Shown one piece after another: positions 1-8,654 of a stretch of DNA of 64,000 nucleotides. The translations under genes were made by a program, and so were the position numbers. The notes under the pieces are model-generated. The model was not told the origin of the DNA and made no database searches. It saw nothing but the letters and a program-made list of their open reading frames with translations. The DNA is from Anaerolineae bacterium (lineage in GTDB: Bacteria; Chloroflexota; Anaerolineae; Caldilineales; Caldilineaceae). The DNA is taken from the NCBI GenBank assembly GCA_030432295.1, contig JAUIHI010000035.1, positions 1-64,000 on the forward strand, in the 5' to 3' direction. Position 1 is the first letter of the stretch; every line of letters starts with the position of its first letter.

Positions 1-489
1 ACCAGCCGGGTGACCAGTGATTTCATTGCCGATTGCCTGCTCGACTGCTGGCAACAGATTCATCAGGACTTTCCTGAAGTGCAAACACTCCTGCTTCTAC
101 AGGATAATGGCCCAGAAAATCATAGCCGACGCACACAGTTTATGCAGCGTATGGTTCAGGTGGCTGACCATTGCCAACTTTCGATTCAGCTTGCCTATTA
201 TCCTCCCTATCACAGCAAGTACAATCCTGTCGAACGCTTTTGGGGCATTCTGGAAAAACATTGGAATGGCGCTCTGCTTGATTCGATTCCCACTGCACTC
301 AATTTCTCCCGTACTGTCACCTGGAACCAGCAACATCCTGTCGTCAAGTTGGTACGCACGGTTTACCACAAGGGCGTTCGTCTTACCGCAAAAGCCATGG
401 CTTTCCTTGAACTGCGCTTCGAACGTTTCCCTGGCTTGGAAAAATACTTTGTCCTGATCCGCCCTCAGCCCCAGACTCTTTCTGGGTAA
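1..489 (+). mobile_element. ISAzo13-like transposase, C-terminal part (cut by window edge)
   Basis: The reading frame is already open at base 1, so the start lies left of the window. The visible part contains a DDE-type catalytic core: a strand ending QDNGPEN, then the block YYPPYHSKYNPVERFWG carrying the last acidic residue (Glu), typical of ISAzo13-family and related rve-like transposases. It ends at a TAA 31 bp from the stop codon of the oppositely oriented acyl-AMP ligase gene, so the element sits directly at the 3' end of the biosynthetic operon. I could not define its terminal inverted repeat. The family call comes from motif recognition; ISAzo13 versus a close relative is uncertain. 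Confidence 0.75.
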
Positions 490-519
490 TTATTTCTACG
501 AAGAAGCCTAACATGTTAT

Positions 520-3375
520 TCATGACTTCGGCAGGTTCAGATTGTACTCTAAATGCTGCCAGTTCATCGAAGCAAAAAACTGGGGCCATCTCTCCGCATA
601 TTCGGTGCCGTAGCGTTCCGTTAACTCCACGATCTGATCTCTAGGCTTCGTTGACTGGGGGACCAGGGGTGCCGTAATATCAACATCAACCCTTCCATCA
701 GAATTGAAGTGTGTATAGACCGGTACGAAAGTCGCTCTCGTCGTAACAGCTAACTCCGCTGCACCAATCTGAAATGGGCGATGCCGACCCCAAAAAGGAA
801 TATCAATGGCCTGATTGCCCTGCCTGCCATCCGCTGCCAGCATGACCACGCCACCTCTGCGTAGAATTTGTTGGGCATTCCAGAGCATTATGGATCGGTT
901 CAGGGTTCCAACGCGGCGGGCTCCACTTATCCATCCTGTTTCATATCCGTTTTGCTTGCTTATCTCTAATAGCTCGGCCATAATCCGCCCAACATGGGGA
1001 ATAGCCAGCACGGTCCCTTGGGGGGACAGCGGGCGTTCCAGTAAAGCGTTATACGGATCAGCAATCCTGAACCATCTATTTGGAATCCCAATGTGCATTA
1101 TCGCATATCGACGCCAGTCTAGCCATGTATTTGCAAGAAGATTAGTGGTTATGATCTGACCACGGTTCTCCTCAACTCCCAGTTCTTGACACCACTGCTC
1201 AAGCACTTCCTGTTGCCTGATGAAGCGCCTTCGGAAAGAAGGCTGTGCAATGAGAAGGCGTTGAAGTCTTACACCCATGATATATCGATATCCACGCCAG
1301 ACCGGACCGGTTGTAAAGAACTGGTCTCTCAGTTTTCCACGAAACGAGCGCGCTTGTTTCCGAGTTGGGCGGGCCAGCGGTGATGAGTCGGAGCCATTGA
1401 CAGGGGCTTCTCGGATTTCCGGCCTTGCCATCAGCAACTGTGCCAAATGGCTCGCCGTGGGATCATGGAAAAATTCCGTTACTATGATTTTGCCCGTCGC
1501 TTCCTCTACCAAGAGTAACATCCGTAGCGCGATCAGCGAATCGCCACCCAACGCAAAGAAATCGTCATCTGGTTGTACCGTCTCCAGGCTCAGCATCTCG
1601 GCGAACAGGGCGGTCAGCGCCTGTTCCAGCAATGCAGGATCATCACCGGCTGTTCGCAGCAACGCCACCCCTGGCGTCTCCATCTGATGGCCTTCGGTCA
1701 AGTATTTCTCCCGATTGGCAGCCCGCCCGATCTTGGCATCGGATTGCACCACCCAGCCCTTGGGTACAAAACGGATATCAGCCAGTGTCACGTCCAGCCG
1801 ATCCTGCACCCTGCGCGTGATTCCGGCTCGCCAGTCGGCAAGTTGTCCCTCCGATTCATCGAAGCGGGTCTCGCACACCAACACCGGCCGCTCGGTGCCG
1901 AGCGCTTCGTCCCGTAGACTGAAAGCCACCGCTAAACGTCCACTCCGTCCCAGCAGATTTGTAGCGAGCTCCTCAATGGCTTGGGGCTGGATATTCTGCC
2001 CACCTACGATGATCAGATCGTCCTTGCGTCCCAGGATGAAAAGCTCACCATCGACTAAATAACCTAAATCGCCACTACAATACCAATCCTCGTGCATTGC
2101 CTGGGCAGAAAGGTCTGGACGCCGATAATAGCCTGAAAAGCATTGATCCGAACGGATTAGTACTTCACCGACGACGCGCTCGGACACGGAACGCCGTTCA
2201 TTATCGACAACTTTTACCTCCACACCCAGGAAAGGCAGTCCGCAGCCAACAACGGCCCGACAATCGCAACTCCCTTCTGAAACTGGTTCGGCAAAGCCAT
2301 TCCCGCGTAGTCGCTCGTGGGCCACCCAATCTACCCGGATCGAGTGTCCAAAAGCGCTGGCCGAAATACCACACACTTGCTCTGCCATCCCATAAATGCT
2401 GCACAGTGCCTTTTCTTTGAGGCCACATCGCCCGAAACGCCCATAGAAAACTTGTAGACTTTCCTGCGTGATTAATTCTGCCGCAACAATGATGGTATGG
2501 AGGCTTTCCAGGTTGTATTCCTCAGGTTGAGGATGTGAGATACGACGCGCCATGAAATTCAGAGCAAAATTGGGCAGAAACGTGGTGCCTCCTCGGTAAA
2601 CTGTGACTGCTATCCATAGCAATTCGGGGCGAGCAACCCAGTCAGTCGGCTTGATATGAACCGATAGCCTCCCCATTACCAGTGAGACCAAGAGGCAAAA
2701 TACCAGTCCGGCGTCATGGCTGAAAGGCATACAGCCCACAACGGATCCAGCCTTCTGGTATCTAGCATCAATCGTGCGCTTGATATTCAGCATAACCGCT
2801 TTTTGAGACAAAACGGCTAATTTAGGTACCCCCGTCGTCCCGCTCGTCAGTTGCAGATAGAGCGCCTCGTCATCATCTCGGTCATACACAGAAAACCCCT
2901 GCGGCGGCATTTCACTCTCTCCTAGACCGAACGCATGAACCTGACAGTTCAGCCCGGCCAGCCGTTCTTGCGCTAACTCCGTCACGGCTGGTGTAGCAAA
3001 AACAGCAGCCGCTTCCGTATGCCGGATCAGTACCTCCAGTTGATCGAGATAAGTATCCAGCGCCTTAGGCCGCGGATAGGGTAAAATGACTGGCACGACC
3101 CCGAAAGCGATTGCCCCGAGAAAGCCTGTTACCAGGTAGTAGCTGTGGTCCAACGCCAACAGCACGACATTACCTGGCTGCACACCTTGCTCGCTCCAGG
3201 CCCAGGCGGTCTTTCGTATATCAGCATAGACCTCGCCAAATGTAGCGACAGTCTGTTCCTGGCCCTCGGCATTGAGAAATATCAAAGCGCGCTGATCAGG
3301 GCGTTCGTTAGCGTGACATTGAATCGCCGCCATCAACGACGAATGTTCTGCGGATCGCTGCTGAGCTTCGTTCAA
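520..3375 (-). CDS. Fatty acyl-AMP ligase / acyl carrier / LpxL-type acyltransferase fusion
   Basis: About 951 aa with three domains. Residues ~10-560 are an AMP-forming ligase (LTSGTTGVPK near residue 175; SGDLGYLVDGELFILGRKDD near 430), of the FAAL type that activates fatty acids as adenylates. Near residue 585 is a carrier domain with the phosphopantetheine site GGDSL. Residues ~690-940 are a lysophospholipid-acyltransferase/LpxL-like domain. Inferred role: load a fatty acid on the carrier and transfer it to an acceptor at the membrane. The TTG start at 3375 is chosen because AGGAG lies 7 nt upstream and the codon overlaps the stop of the upstream ABC gene (TTGA); an ATG at 3333 has no such site. 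Oddity: the acyltransferase box reads HVGRIM where a His-x4-acid motif is expected. Confidence 0.8.
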   Translation of the reverse strand: MNEAQQRSAEHSSLMAAIQCHANERPDQRALIFLNAEGQEQTVATFGEVYADIRKTAWAWSEQGVQPGNVVLLALDHSYYLVTGFLGAIAFGVVPVILPYPRPKALDTYLDQLEVLIRHTEAAAVFATPAVTELAQERLAGLNCQVHAFGLGESEMPPQGFSVYDRDDDEALYLQLTSGTTGVPKLAVLSQKAVMLNIKRTIDARYQKAGSVVGCMPFSHDAGLVFCLLVSLVMGRLSVHIKPTDWVARPELLWIAVTVYRGGTTFLPNFALNFMARRISHPQPEEYNLESLHTIIVAAELITQESLQVFYGRFGRCGLKEKALCSIYGMAEQVCGISASAFGHSIRVDWVAHERLRGNGFAEPVSEGSCDCRAVVGCGLPFLGVEVKVVDNERRSVSERVVGEVLIRSDQCFSGYYRRPDLSAQAMHEDWYCSGDLGYLVDGELFILGRKDDLIIVGGQNIQPQAIEELATNLLGRSGRLAVAFSLRDEALGTERPVLVCETRFDESEGQLADWRAGITRRVQDRLDVTLADIRFVPKGWVVQSDAKIGRAANREKYLTEGHQMETPGVALLRTAGDDPALLEQALTALFAEMLSLETVQPDDDFFALGGDSLIALRMLLLVEEATGKIIVTEFFHDPTASHLAQLLMARPEIREAPVNGSDSSPLARPTRKQARSFRGKLRDQFFTTGPVWRGYRYIMGVRLQRLLIAQPSFRRRFIRQQEVLEQWCQELGVEENRGQIITTNLLANTWLDWRRYAIMHIGIPNRWFRIADPYNALLERPLSPQGTVLAIPHVGRIMAELLEISKQNGYETGWISGARRVGTLNRSIMLWNAQQILRRGGVVMLAADGRQGNQAIDIPFWGRHRPFQIGAAELAVTTRATFVPVYTHFNSDGRVDVDITAPLVPQSTKPRDQIVELTERYGTEYAERWPQFFASMNWQHLEYNLNLPKS

Positions 3376-4885
3376 ACCAAGACTCCTATCTTGTCGTCTT
3401 TGTTCTGCCGCCCGGTCTCCCGCATCTGCGCCTCCCATGATTGGGCATACCGCCCGCCCAGCGCCACCAATTCGGTGTGACTGCCGGACTCGATGATGCG
3501 CCCCCCCACCATCACGTGGATGATGTCGGCCTGCATGGCAGTGGTGAAACGATGAGTGATGATCAAGGCCGTGCGCCCGGTCACCAGATCCTGGAAGCGG
3601 CCCATCCAGGCATTTTCGGCCCAACTATCCATAGCGCTGGTCGGCTCGTCCAGGATCACCAGGTCGGCTTTGCGCACGAAGGCCCGGGCTAGGGCCACCC
3701 GTTGCCATTCGCCCACGCTCAACTCGGTGTAACCAAACCATTTGCCCAGGATGGTCTCGTAGCCGTTGGGCAGTTTGTCGATGGTCTCGTGGGCGCCGCC
3801 AGCCAGGGCCGCGGCTTTAATCTGGGCTTGGGTGGGTTGATTGACCATATCGCCAAAGCGGATGTTGTCCGCCGCGCTGTTGTGGTAGGGGTAAGGCTGC
3901 TGAAAAAGGACGGTGATACGTTGTCGCAGGGCCGTTTGGGTCAGATCCCGCAGATCCACTCCGTCCCAGGCGATCCGCCTCTGCTGGGGGTCGTAAAAAC
4001 GGCAAAGCAGTTTGAGCATGGTGCTCTTGCCCGCTCCGTTTTCGCCGACGATGGCGACGATTTGGCCTGCGGGGATCGCCAGGTTGAATCCCTCCAGTGC
4101 CATCTTGTCGCTGTCGGGATAGCTGAAGGTCACATTCTCGATCTGGATGCCGTGGGCCAGACCCGGCGTCAGGCTGACCGGTTCAGCCGGATCAACGAGC
4201 AGGGGTTTTAGGTCGAGGAAGGCGAAAAGGTCTTCCAAGAATAGCAGGTTGCGGTAGATGTCGCTCACGCCGGTCAGTTGATTGCGCATCAACTGTTGAC
4301 CCTGATTCATGGCAGCCCAGAACATGGCCAGGTCGCCCAGGTTGAAAAGGCCCTGCAACGCCCGCCAGGCCATCCAGCCCAAGGCCAGGGCCAAGGTGAG
4401 TAGCCCCATGAGACCCGCTCCAATTTGGGCCACCATTTGCTCTTTGGCCAGACTCAGTCGCTCGCTCCGCAATGTGGCCCGCAGTTGGCTGTAGGCATGC
4501 TTGAAGTGCTCGCCCAATCCAAAGATGCGAATCTCGGCTGCTGGGCGCTCAGTCACCAGATTATTGTGATAATAGTTGAAGCAGCGTTGGTTCATTGTGT
4601 TAGCCAATTGCCAGCGATGAAAGGCCACAGTTGTGCGCAAGGCTACCCACAATGCGGACGCAGTACCAGCCAGCAGAGGACAGACTGTAACGTCGCCGTA
4701 TCCCCTTTGCTGTCGATGACAGCTACCAGGGCGTTGATCACAGAGCGGGTCAGATAAACTGTGAAAACCGGCAGGAGTCCTTGAATCAGGAGGCCAGGGT
4801 CCAGCCCGACGCGGCCACCCAGACCAGCCGCAAAGTGCGCGGTAACATAGCATAGCTGTTCCAATTGGCTGCGTGGCGTGAGCAA
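3372..4885 (-). pseudogene. ABC exporter (permease-ATPase), frameshifted and internally deleted
   Basis: The C-terminal part is a good exporter ATPase: Walker A GENGAGKST, signature LSVGEWQR, Walker B LVILDEPTS. The N-terminal piece (first membrane helix, LLIQGLLPVFTVYL) is in a different frame, read from a TTG at 4885 to a stop at 4643. The main frame takes over only around 4650-4690. After the join the sequence runs almost directly from helix 2 to the EIRIFGLGE region that normally follows helix 4, so roughly 100 residues (parts of helices 2-4) appear missing compared with ~600-aa relatives. I read this as a decayed transporter; a sequencing indel could explain the frameshift but not the missing segment. 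It lies between a GT2 gene and the FAAL gene, overlapping the latter. Confidence 0.65.
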
Positions 4886-4977
4886 TTTTTCTGCTTTGTG
4901 CTGTTCACGCCTTACCTGCCTGCTACATCTTTTAAAGACATAAACTTGGCTAACGCTTCCCTGTTCCTAAGTGACAG

Positions 4978-5670
4978 TTATCCATTTTTTCTTCGCGCCC
5001 GCCGCCGATCCAGCGTCGCCTTCAGCGCGTAGGCAAAGGCTCGCTTAGCCTCCTGACCCCCGCGCAGGCTCATGTTGCTGTCGTGGACCCGCCGCCGCAT
5101 CACCACATCCGGGAGAATCCGCTCGCGCATCTGTTGATCCCGCGCCAGGGCATACCAATCCGAAAAGTCTGCAAAGCCCCTCTGTTGCTGAAAAAAGCCT
5201 ACTTGCAGAAAGGAAATGCGCCGAGCCAGTAGTGTCCCATGGAGAATACCTGGACGGGGCTGGGAAGTATCCACCCAACCGGCCCGTTGTGGTGTGGGAA
5301 TATCCGGGCTGTAGAATTGCTCCACGTGGCCGTAGACAAAATCCAGGGATGGCTCTTGGGCAAATGCGGTCATTTGCACAGCCAATTTGTCGGGTGTCCA
5401 GAGATCGTCGGCATCCAGAAAGGCAAGGAAGTCACCGGTGCTGTGACGAATGCCTCGATTGCGAGCGGCGTTGCTGCCTGCATTTGATTGGTAAATATAA
5501 CGCACTGCGGGAAAACTTTGCGCCACAGCAGCGCTCTTGTCCGTCGAGCCGTCGTCGACGACGATGACTTCGGTAGGCGCCAGCGTCTGCTGGAGTACGC
5601 TTTCAATGGTCTGGGCCAGATAGCGTTCGCCGTTGTAGACAGGAATAATGACGCTAATGGAGTCATTCAT
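4978..5670 (-). CDS. Family 2 glycosyltransferase (cluster copy 1)
   Basis: 230 aa with a GT-A fold start: SVIIPVYNGERYLAQTIESV, then VVDDGSTDKS (nucleotide binding) and FLDADDLW (the DxD-type metal site). It probably transfers a sugar from a nucleotide-sugar to a lipid, peptide or glycan acceptor on the cytosolic side; the sugar and acceptor cannot be read from sequence. The ATG at 5670 starts right at the conserved fold. A TTG at 5682 overlaps the upstream stop and is the alternative. The protein lacks the C-terminal membrane helices of polyprenyl-phosphate transferases. It is paralogous to the GT2 at 6350-7030 and belongs to the same operon. Confidence 0.85.
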   Translation of the reverse strand: MNDSISVIIPVYNGERYLAQTIESVLQQTLAPTEVIVVDDGSTDKSAAVAQSFPAVRYIYQSNAGSNAARNRGIRHSTGDFLAFLDADDLWTPDKLAVQMTAFAQEPSLDFVYGHVEQFYSPDIPTPQRAGWVDTSQPRPGILHGTLLARRISFLQVGFFQQQRGFADFSDWYALARDQQMRERILPDVVMRRRVHDSNMSLRGGQEAKRAFAYALKATLDRRRARRKNG

Positions 5671-5678
5671 TTTTCTAC

Positions 5679-6353
5679 TCAAAAGTCCTCAAACCAATCC
5701 CACGCACGTGCATCAATAGCGATTTTCTGAAAAGCTACAATACGAAATTCCGGTACGCTCGCCATACGGCGCACGCGTACGCCAGGGTCCTTGCGCAGGG
5801 TTTCGGTTGGCGGCAATCGCTGATAGGAAGGAATACGCCCCAAATAACCGATAAATTTGGCAATGGAGGGCAGTTGAATATCGTCAAAGATGACAATCCC
5901 GCCGACCGGCAGCAACCGGTTAATATAATAAAATTCGACCAGTGTCTGCTCGAAGCTGTGCCAGCCGTCCACAAAAACCAGATCAACTATCTCTCCTGCA
6001 GCAGCCAACCGGGGTAGATAGTATTCCGACGGTTCTTCCCAGAGGATGTAGGAATCAGCAAAACCAGCCCGAGTCAGATTCCAGACGCCGAGTGAATTCC
6101 ATTCCGTGTGTTGATTCGGGTCAACAATGTCATAGTGAACTTTTCCCAGTGATGCAAGTGCTTCGGCAATGGCTACGGAGGAGATACCTTGTGCCATGCC
6201 GATTTCCAATACACGACCAGGAGGATTGGCCGCAATCCAAGCCTGCAACAGCCGACATTCCAAGTCAGGCAAATGGGAATGCAGACGGTGGATCTGATCG
6301 TCAGGGCCAATGAACTGTTGAGTACGAAAAATATCTTCAAGTACAGGATTCAT
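5679..6353 (-). CDS. Class I SAM-dependent methyltransferase (Methyltransf_24-like)
   Basis: 224 aa. Motif I VLEIGMAQGISS (near residue 48) binds S-adenosylmethionine; VDPNQH and LVFVDGWHSFEQTL are the later strands, and IVIFDDIQ is the post-motif strand typical of sugar- or small-molecule-modifying class I methyltransferases. Its start overlaps the preceding GT2 stop (ATGA), implying translational coupling, and the next GT2 begins 8 nt after its stop. In this operon it most likely methylates the product of the glycosyltransferases or the molecule bound by the PqqD-like protein; the substrate is unknown. Confidence 0.85.
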   Translation of the reverse strand: MNPVLEDIFRTQQFIGPDDQIHRLHSHLPDLECRLLQAWIAANPPGRVLEIGMAQGISSVAIAEALASLGKVHYDIVDPNQHTEWNSLGVWNLTRAGFADSYILWEEPSEYYLPRLAAAGEIVDLVFVDGWHSFEQTLVEFYYINRLLPVGGIVIFDDIQLPSIAKFIGYLGRIPSYQRLPPTETLRKDPGVRVRRMASVPEFRIVAFQKIAIDARAWDWFEDF

Positions 6354-7030
6354 AGCTGTCGTCTGCGACGAAGTGAGTTACGTAGCGTGTCCATTGTGTC
6401 AGAGGGCAGAGATGCGCGGGTCAGGTTTGTCTGATGGATACGTTTGCGCACAAGCACCTCATCGACTACCCCGATTGGAATCCCTTTTTCCTTGACCCGG
6501 AACAGCCAATCCGTGTCTTCCGCCAGTCGCATTTTTTCTGCAAAGCACCCCACACTATCGAAAACATTGCGCCGGCATAGGAGGGTACTCGGCAGCAGAC
6601 CTGGCGGTCGGCTTTCCCAATAGGCACGGTTGAGGCCAAAAATCCACGAAGCACCTTCGCTTAGAAAGACTTCCATCCGGGTAGCCACGACGCCGACTGA
6701 TGGATGAAAGTGCAAATAGTCAATTTGTTTCTGCAACTTGCCCGGCAGCCATATATCGTCGGCGTCAAGAAAGCCAATCAACTCCCCGTCGCCCAGTTCA
6801 AGCCCTCGGTTGCGGGCAGCGGCTGGCCCTTGATTCTCCTGATAGATGTAATGAACCCTGTCCCCATAGGTTGAAACCAGCCCGGCAGTTCCATCGGTGG
6901 AGCCGTCATCTATCACAAATATTTTCAATGGAGTATAGTTCTGGGCAAAGATGCTTTCAAGCGTTTCAGCCAGAAATTTTTCGCCATTATAGACTGGAAT
7001 AATGACACTAATCAGCGCTGTTGCTGTCAT
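6350..7030 (-). CDS. Family 2 glycosyltransferase (cluster copy 2)
   Basis: 226 aa from the ATG at 7030, 20 nt after the stop of the HprK-like gene; a TTG at 7066 is less likely because the fold begins at SVIIPVYNGEKFL. It shows VIDDGSTDGT, GPAAARNRGLELG and FLDADDIWLP (the DxD-type site), and a predicted catalytic-base region AEDTDWL. No transmembrane segment follows. The paired GT2 enzymes flanking a methyltransferase suggest a short decorated oligosaccharide or a twice-glycosylated product. Sugar specificity cannot be inferred. Confidence 0.85.
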   Translation of the reverse strand: MTATALISVIIPVYNGEKFLAETLESIFAQNYTPLKIFVIDDGSTDGTAGLVSTYGDRVHYIYQENQGPAAARNRGLELGDGELIGFLDADDIWLPGKLQKQIDYLHFHPSVGVVATRMEVFLSEGASWIFGLNRAYWESRPPGLLPSTLLCRRNVFDSVGCFAEKMRLAEDTDWLFRVKEKGIPIGVVDEVLVRKRIHQTNLTRASLPSDTMDTLRNSLRRRRQL

Positions 7031-7049
7031 CGGTTTCTTCTCGGAATGT

Positions 7050-8120
7050 TCACGCACTATCGGCAATCAGGTCACAAATCACGCGGGGAATTCCAGACAG
7101 ATCGCTGCCCAGATTGATCTGGTAGCAGGGCAGACGACGCACCGCTTCCGCCATTTGATTCACCTCGCTTTGGGCCGCGCCTGGCTGGTAGACCAGTGTA
7201 CTGGTGGCAAAATCGCGCAGCACAGCCATACGCGAAACAGGTGATAAGGCTGTTTCCAGCTTGCCAGTAATGTTTGCCAGCAAAAGGGCGCGCAGCGGCA
7301 AACGAAGGGCCATCTGTTGGGGTGCAATTTCGTACACGTGGACGAGCAACTTCTCCTTATTCAATTGGTTCCCATTTCGGACTGCGGATGTTAAATGGGG
7401 GAAGCGTTCCATCTGTGGGGGGTGCAATTTGGCCGAGTCGTAAATGGCGTATGCGCAGGGTTCAACCCCCAGTTCCAGGAGACAGCGGTCATCAGAAATG
7501 AAGAATAGGCCAGCTTCCAAACAGGCCAGAGTTGTGGTCGATTTGCCTGCACCCGTCTTGCCCAGCAATAGTACAGCGCCTTTTTTCGTGCCCACCGCAC
7601 CGGCGTGGATCATCGGCAGATTCCGCTCCCGCAGCCACCAATGCAACAGTACCTTCAGCGGCGCGGCCCGCTCGTAGACCTGCAAAGATTCGACACTATT
7701 GATCCAATAAATTCCCAGGTTTCGCTCCCTGTCGAGGATGCTGACCGCTCTTGCATCGGTTTGGGTGGCCGTAAGAATGCGCTCGTTGCTGCACCCCGCT
7801 ATTTCGCCACGCAGGCCAATTTGATCGGGGGGCCACGAATGGACCGGTGGCTGAACACCGGTCACTTCGCTTTCCCACAAATAAATTGTCAGGTCCGGTG
7901 GGGCCTCATTTGGAATGGCGAGATGAGCCAGTGCTTTTGTTAATAGCGGGGGGAGTGCTGGGCCTGCAAAATACAAACGGACCCGATAACCAGCAATCTG
8001 ATAGCTATATGCAACAGTTTTGCACCGGGACGCGGCCGTCTGGTACGCCGCGTGAAAACTATCAAAGACCGTCAAAGGGTCCAAATTTTCAGCAACCAGT
8101 TGTCTGGCAGAGGAAATCAT
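7050..8120 (-). CDS. HPr kinase-like P-loop protein of RiPP/lasso-type clusters
   Basis: 356 aa from the ATG at 8120, 7 nt after the PqqD-like stop. The second half holds HAGAVGTKKGAVLLLGKTGAGKST, an HprK-type P-loop preceded by the conserved His, and FFISDDRCLL (Walker B-like DD). It lacks the N-terminal HPr kinase regulatory domain. Such HprK-related proteins beside PqqD-like proteins are known from peptide natural-product operons, where some phosphorylate the peptide. Its partner role here is inferred from position only. It could instead act on a sugar or lipid in the glycosyltransferase pathway. Confidence 0.75.
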   Translation of the reverse strand: MISSARQLVAENLDPLTVFDSFHAAYQTAASRCKTVAYSYQIAGYRVRLYFAGPALPPLLTKALAHLAIPNEAPPDLTIYLWESEVTGVQPPVHSWPPDQIGLRGEIAGCSNERILTATQTDARAVSILDRERNLGIYWINSVESLQVYERAAPLKVLLHWWLRERNLPMIHAGAVGTKKGAVLLLGKTGAGKSTTTLACLEAGLFFISDDRCLLELGVEPCAYAIYDSAKLHPPQMERFPHLTSAVRNGNQLNKEKLLVHVYEIAPQQMALRLPLRALLLANITGKLETALSPVSRMAVLRDFATSTLVYQPGAAQSEVNQMAEAVRRLPCYQINLGSDLSGIPRVICDLIADSA

Positions 8121-8127
8121 AGGGGGT

Positions 8128-8544
8128 CTACGGCCTGCGCGCGGGCCAGCCCTGCGTGTCCACCTCGTGGATGGGGTCGAGCAGGAGCAGGTCTTGCATA
8201 TCTGTATATTCTTCGAGGAGGGGCGGGGTGAAGGGCAGCGGTGGCCCATCGATAGCAGCCAAAACCGATTGGGAAGTCCCCTCGTCAGTCTTGGCAATCA
8301 AATCGGCCTGAATGAGTTGGTCTAGAAAAGCACGGACGGAGGATTCGATTTCGGCTGAATCGTCTGTGTAGTGCTGGCAAACAGCCTCGACGATCTGCGC
8401 TGTCGAAGCTGTTTCCAGCAATTGCCAGATGAAATTGGCGGTCGTGCGCAGGCTGTAATATGTGCCGTCATCAAAATCGATGACGATGGTTTCGTCATCG
8501 ATGGTTTCGTGAACCACGCGCGGGGCTTGAATGCGGAAGGCCAT
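8128..8544 (-). CDS. PqqD-family peptide-recognition protein
   Basis: 138 aa from the ATG at 8544. Residues 1-90 carry the PqqD signature: VDFDDGTYYSL-type beta hairpin (here IDFDDGTYYSLRTTANFIW) followed by a helical winged-helix part ending FLDQLIQADLI. PqqD domains bind leader peptides of ribosomally made natural products and deliver them to modifying enzymes. A Pro-rich tail of about 45 residues follows. It is the first gene of the operon, just downstream of a good promoter. No asparagine-synthetase or transglutaminase-type lasso cyclase is present in the window, so the ligand is unknown. Confidence 0.8.
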   Translation of the reverse strand: MAFRIQAPRVVHETIDDETIVIDFDDGTYYSLRTTANFIWQLLETASTAQIVEAVCQHYTDDSAEIESSVRAFLDQLIQADLIAKTDEGTSQSVLAAIDGPPLPFTPPLLEEYTDMQDLLLLDPIHEVDTQGWPARRP

Positions 8545-8596
8545 ATCGTTTCGATCCTTGAGGGTGAATGGTGCCAGCAATCTCAGGTCGGTTCAC

Positions 8597-8625
8597 AGTA
8601 TAGCGAAAGCAGGAGTAACAATCAA
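8597..8625 (-). promoter_or_regulatory. Predicted promoter of the pqqD-like operon
   Basis: On the minus strand: -35 TTGATT (8620-8625), exactly 17 nt of spacer, -10 TATACT (8597-8602). It sits 53 nt upstream of the PqqD-like ATG and downstream of the intact ABC exporter, so the operon can be expressed independently of that exporter. Confidence 0.55.
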
Positions 8626-8654
8626 AAATCGCTTTTGCTGATTTGACTGTCCTT

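Noticed and set aside
520-8625. Calling the PqqD/HprK operon a lasso-peptide cluster
   Set aside because: No asparagine-synthetase-like cyclase, no transglutaminase-like protease and no precursor with a fitting core were found, so only the general peptide-recognition theme is kept.
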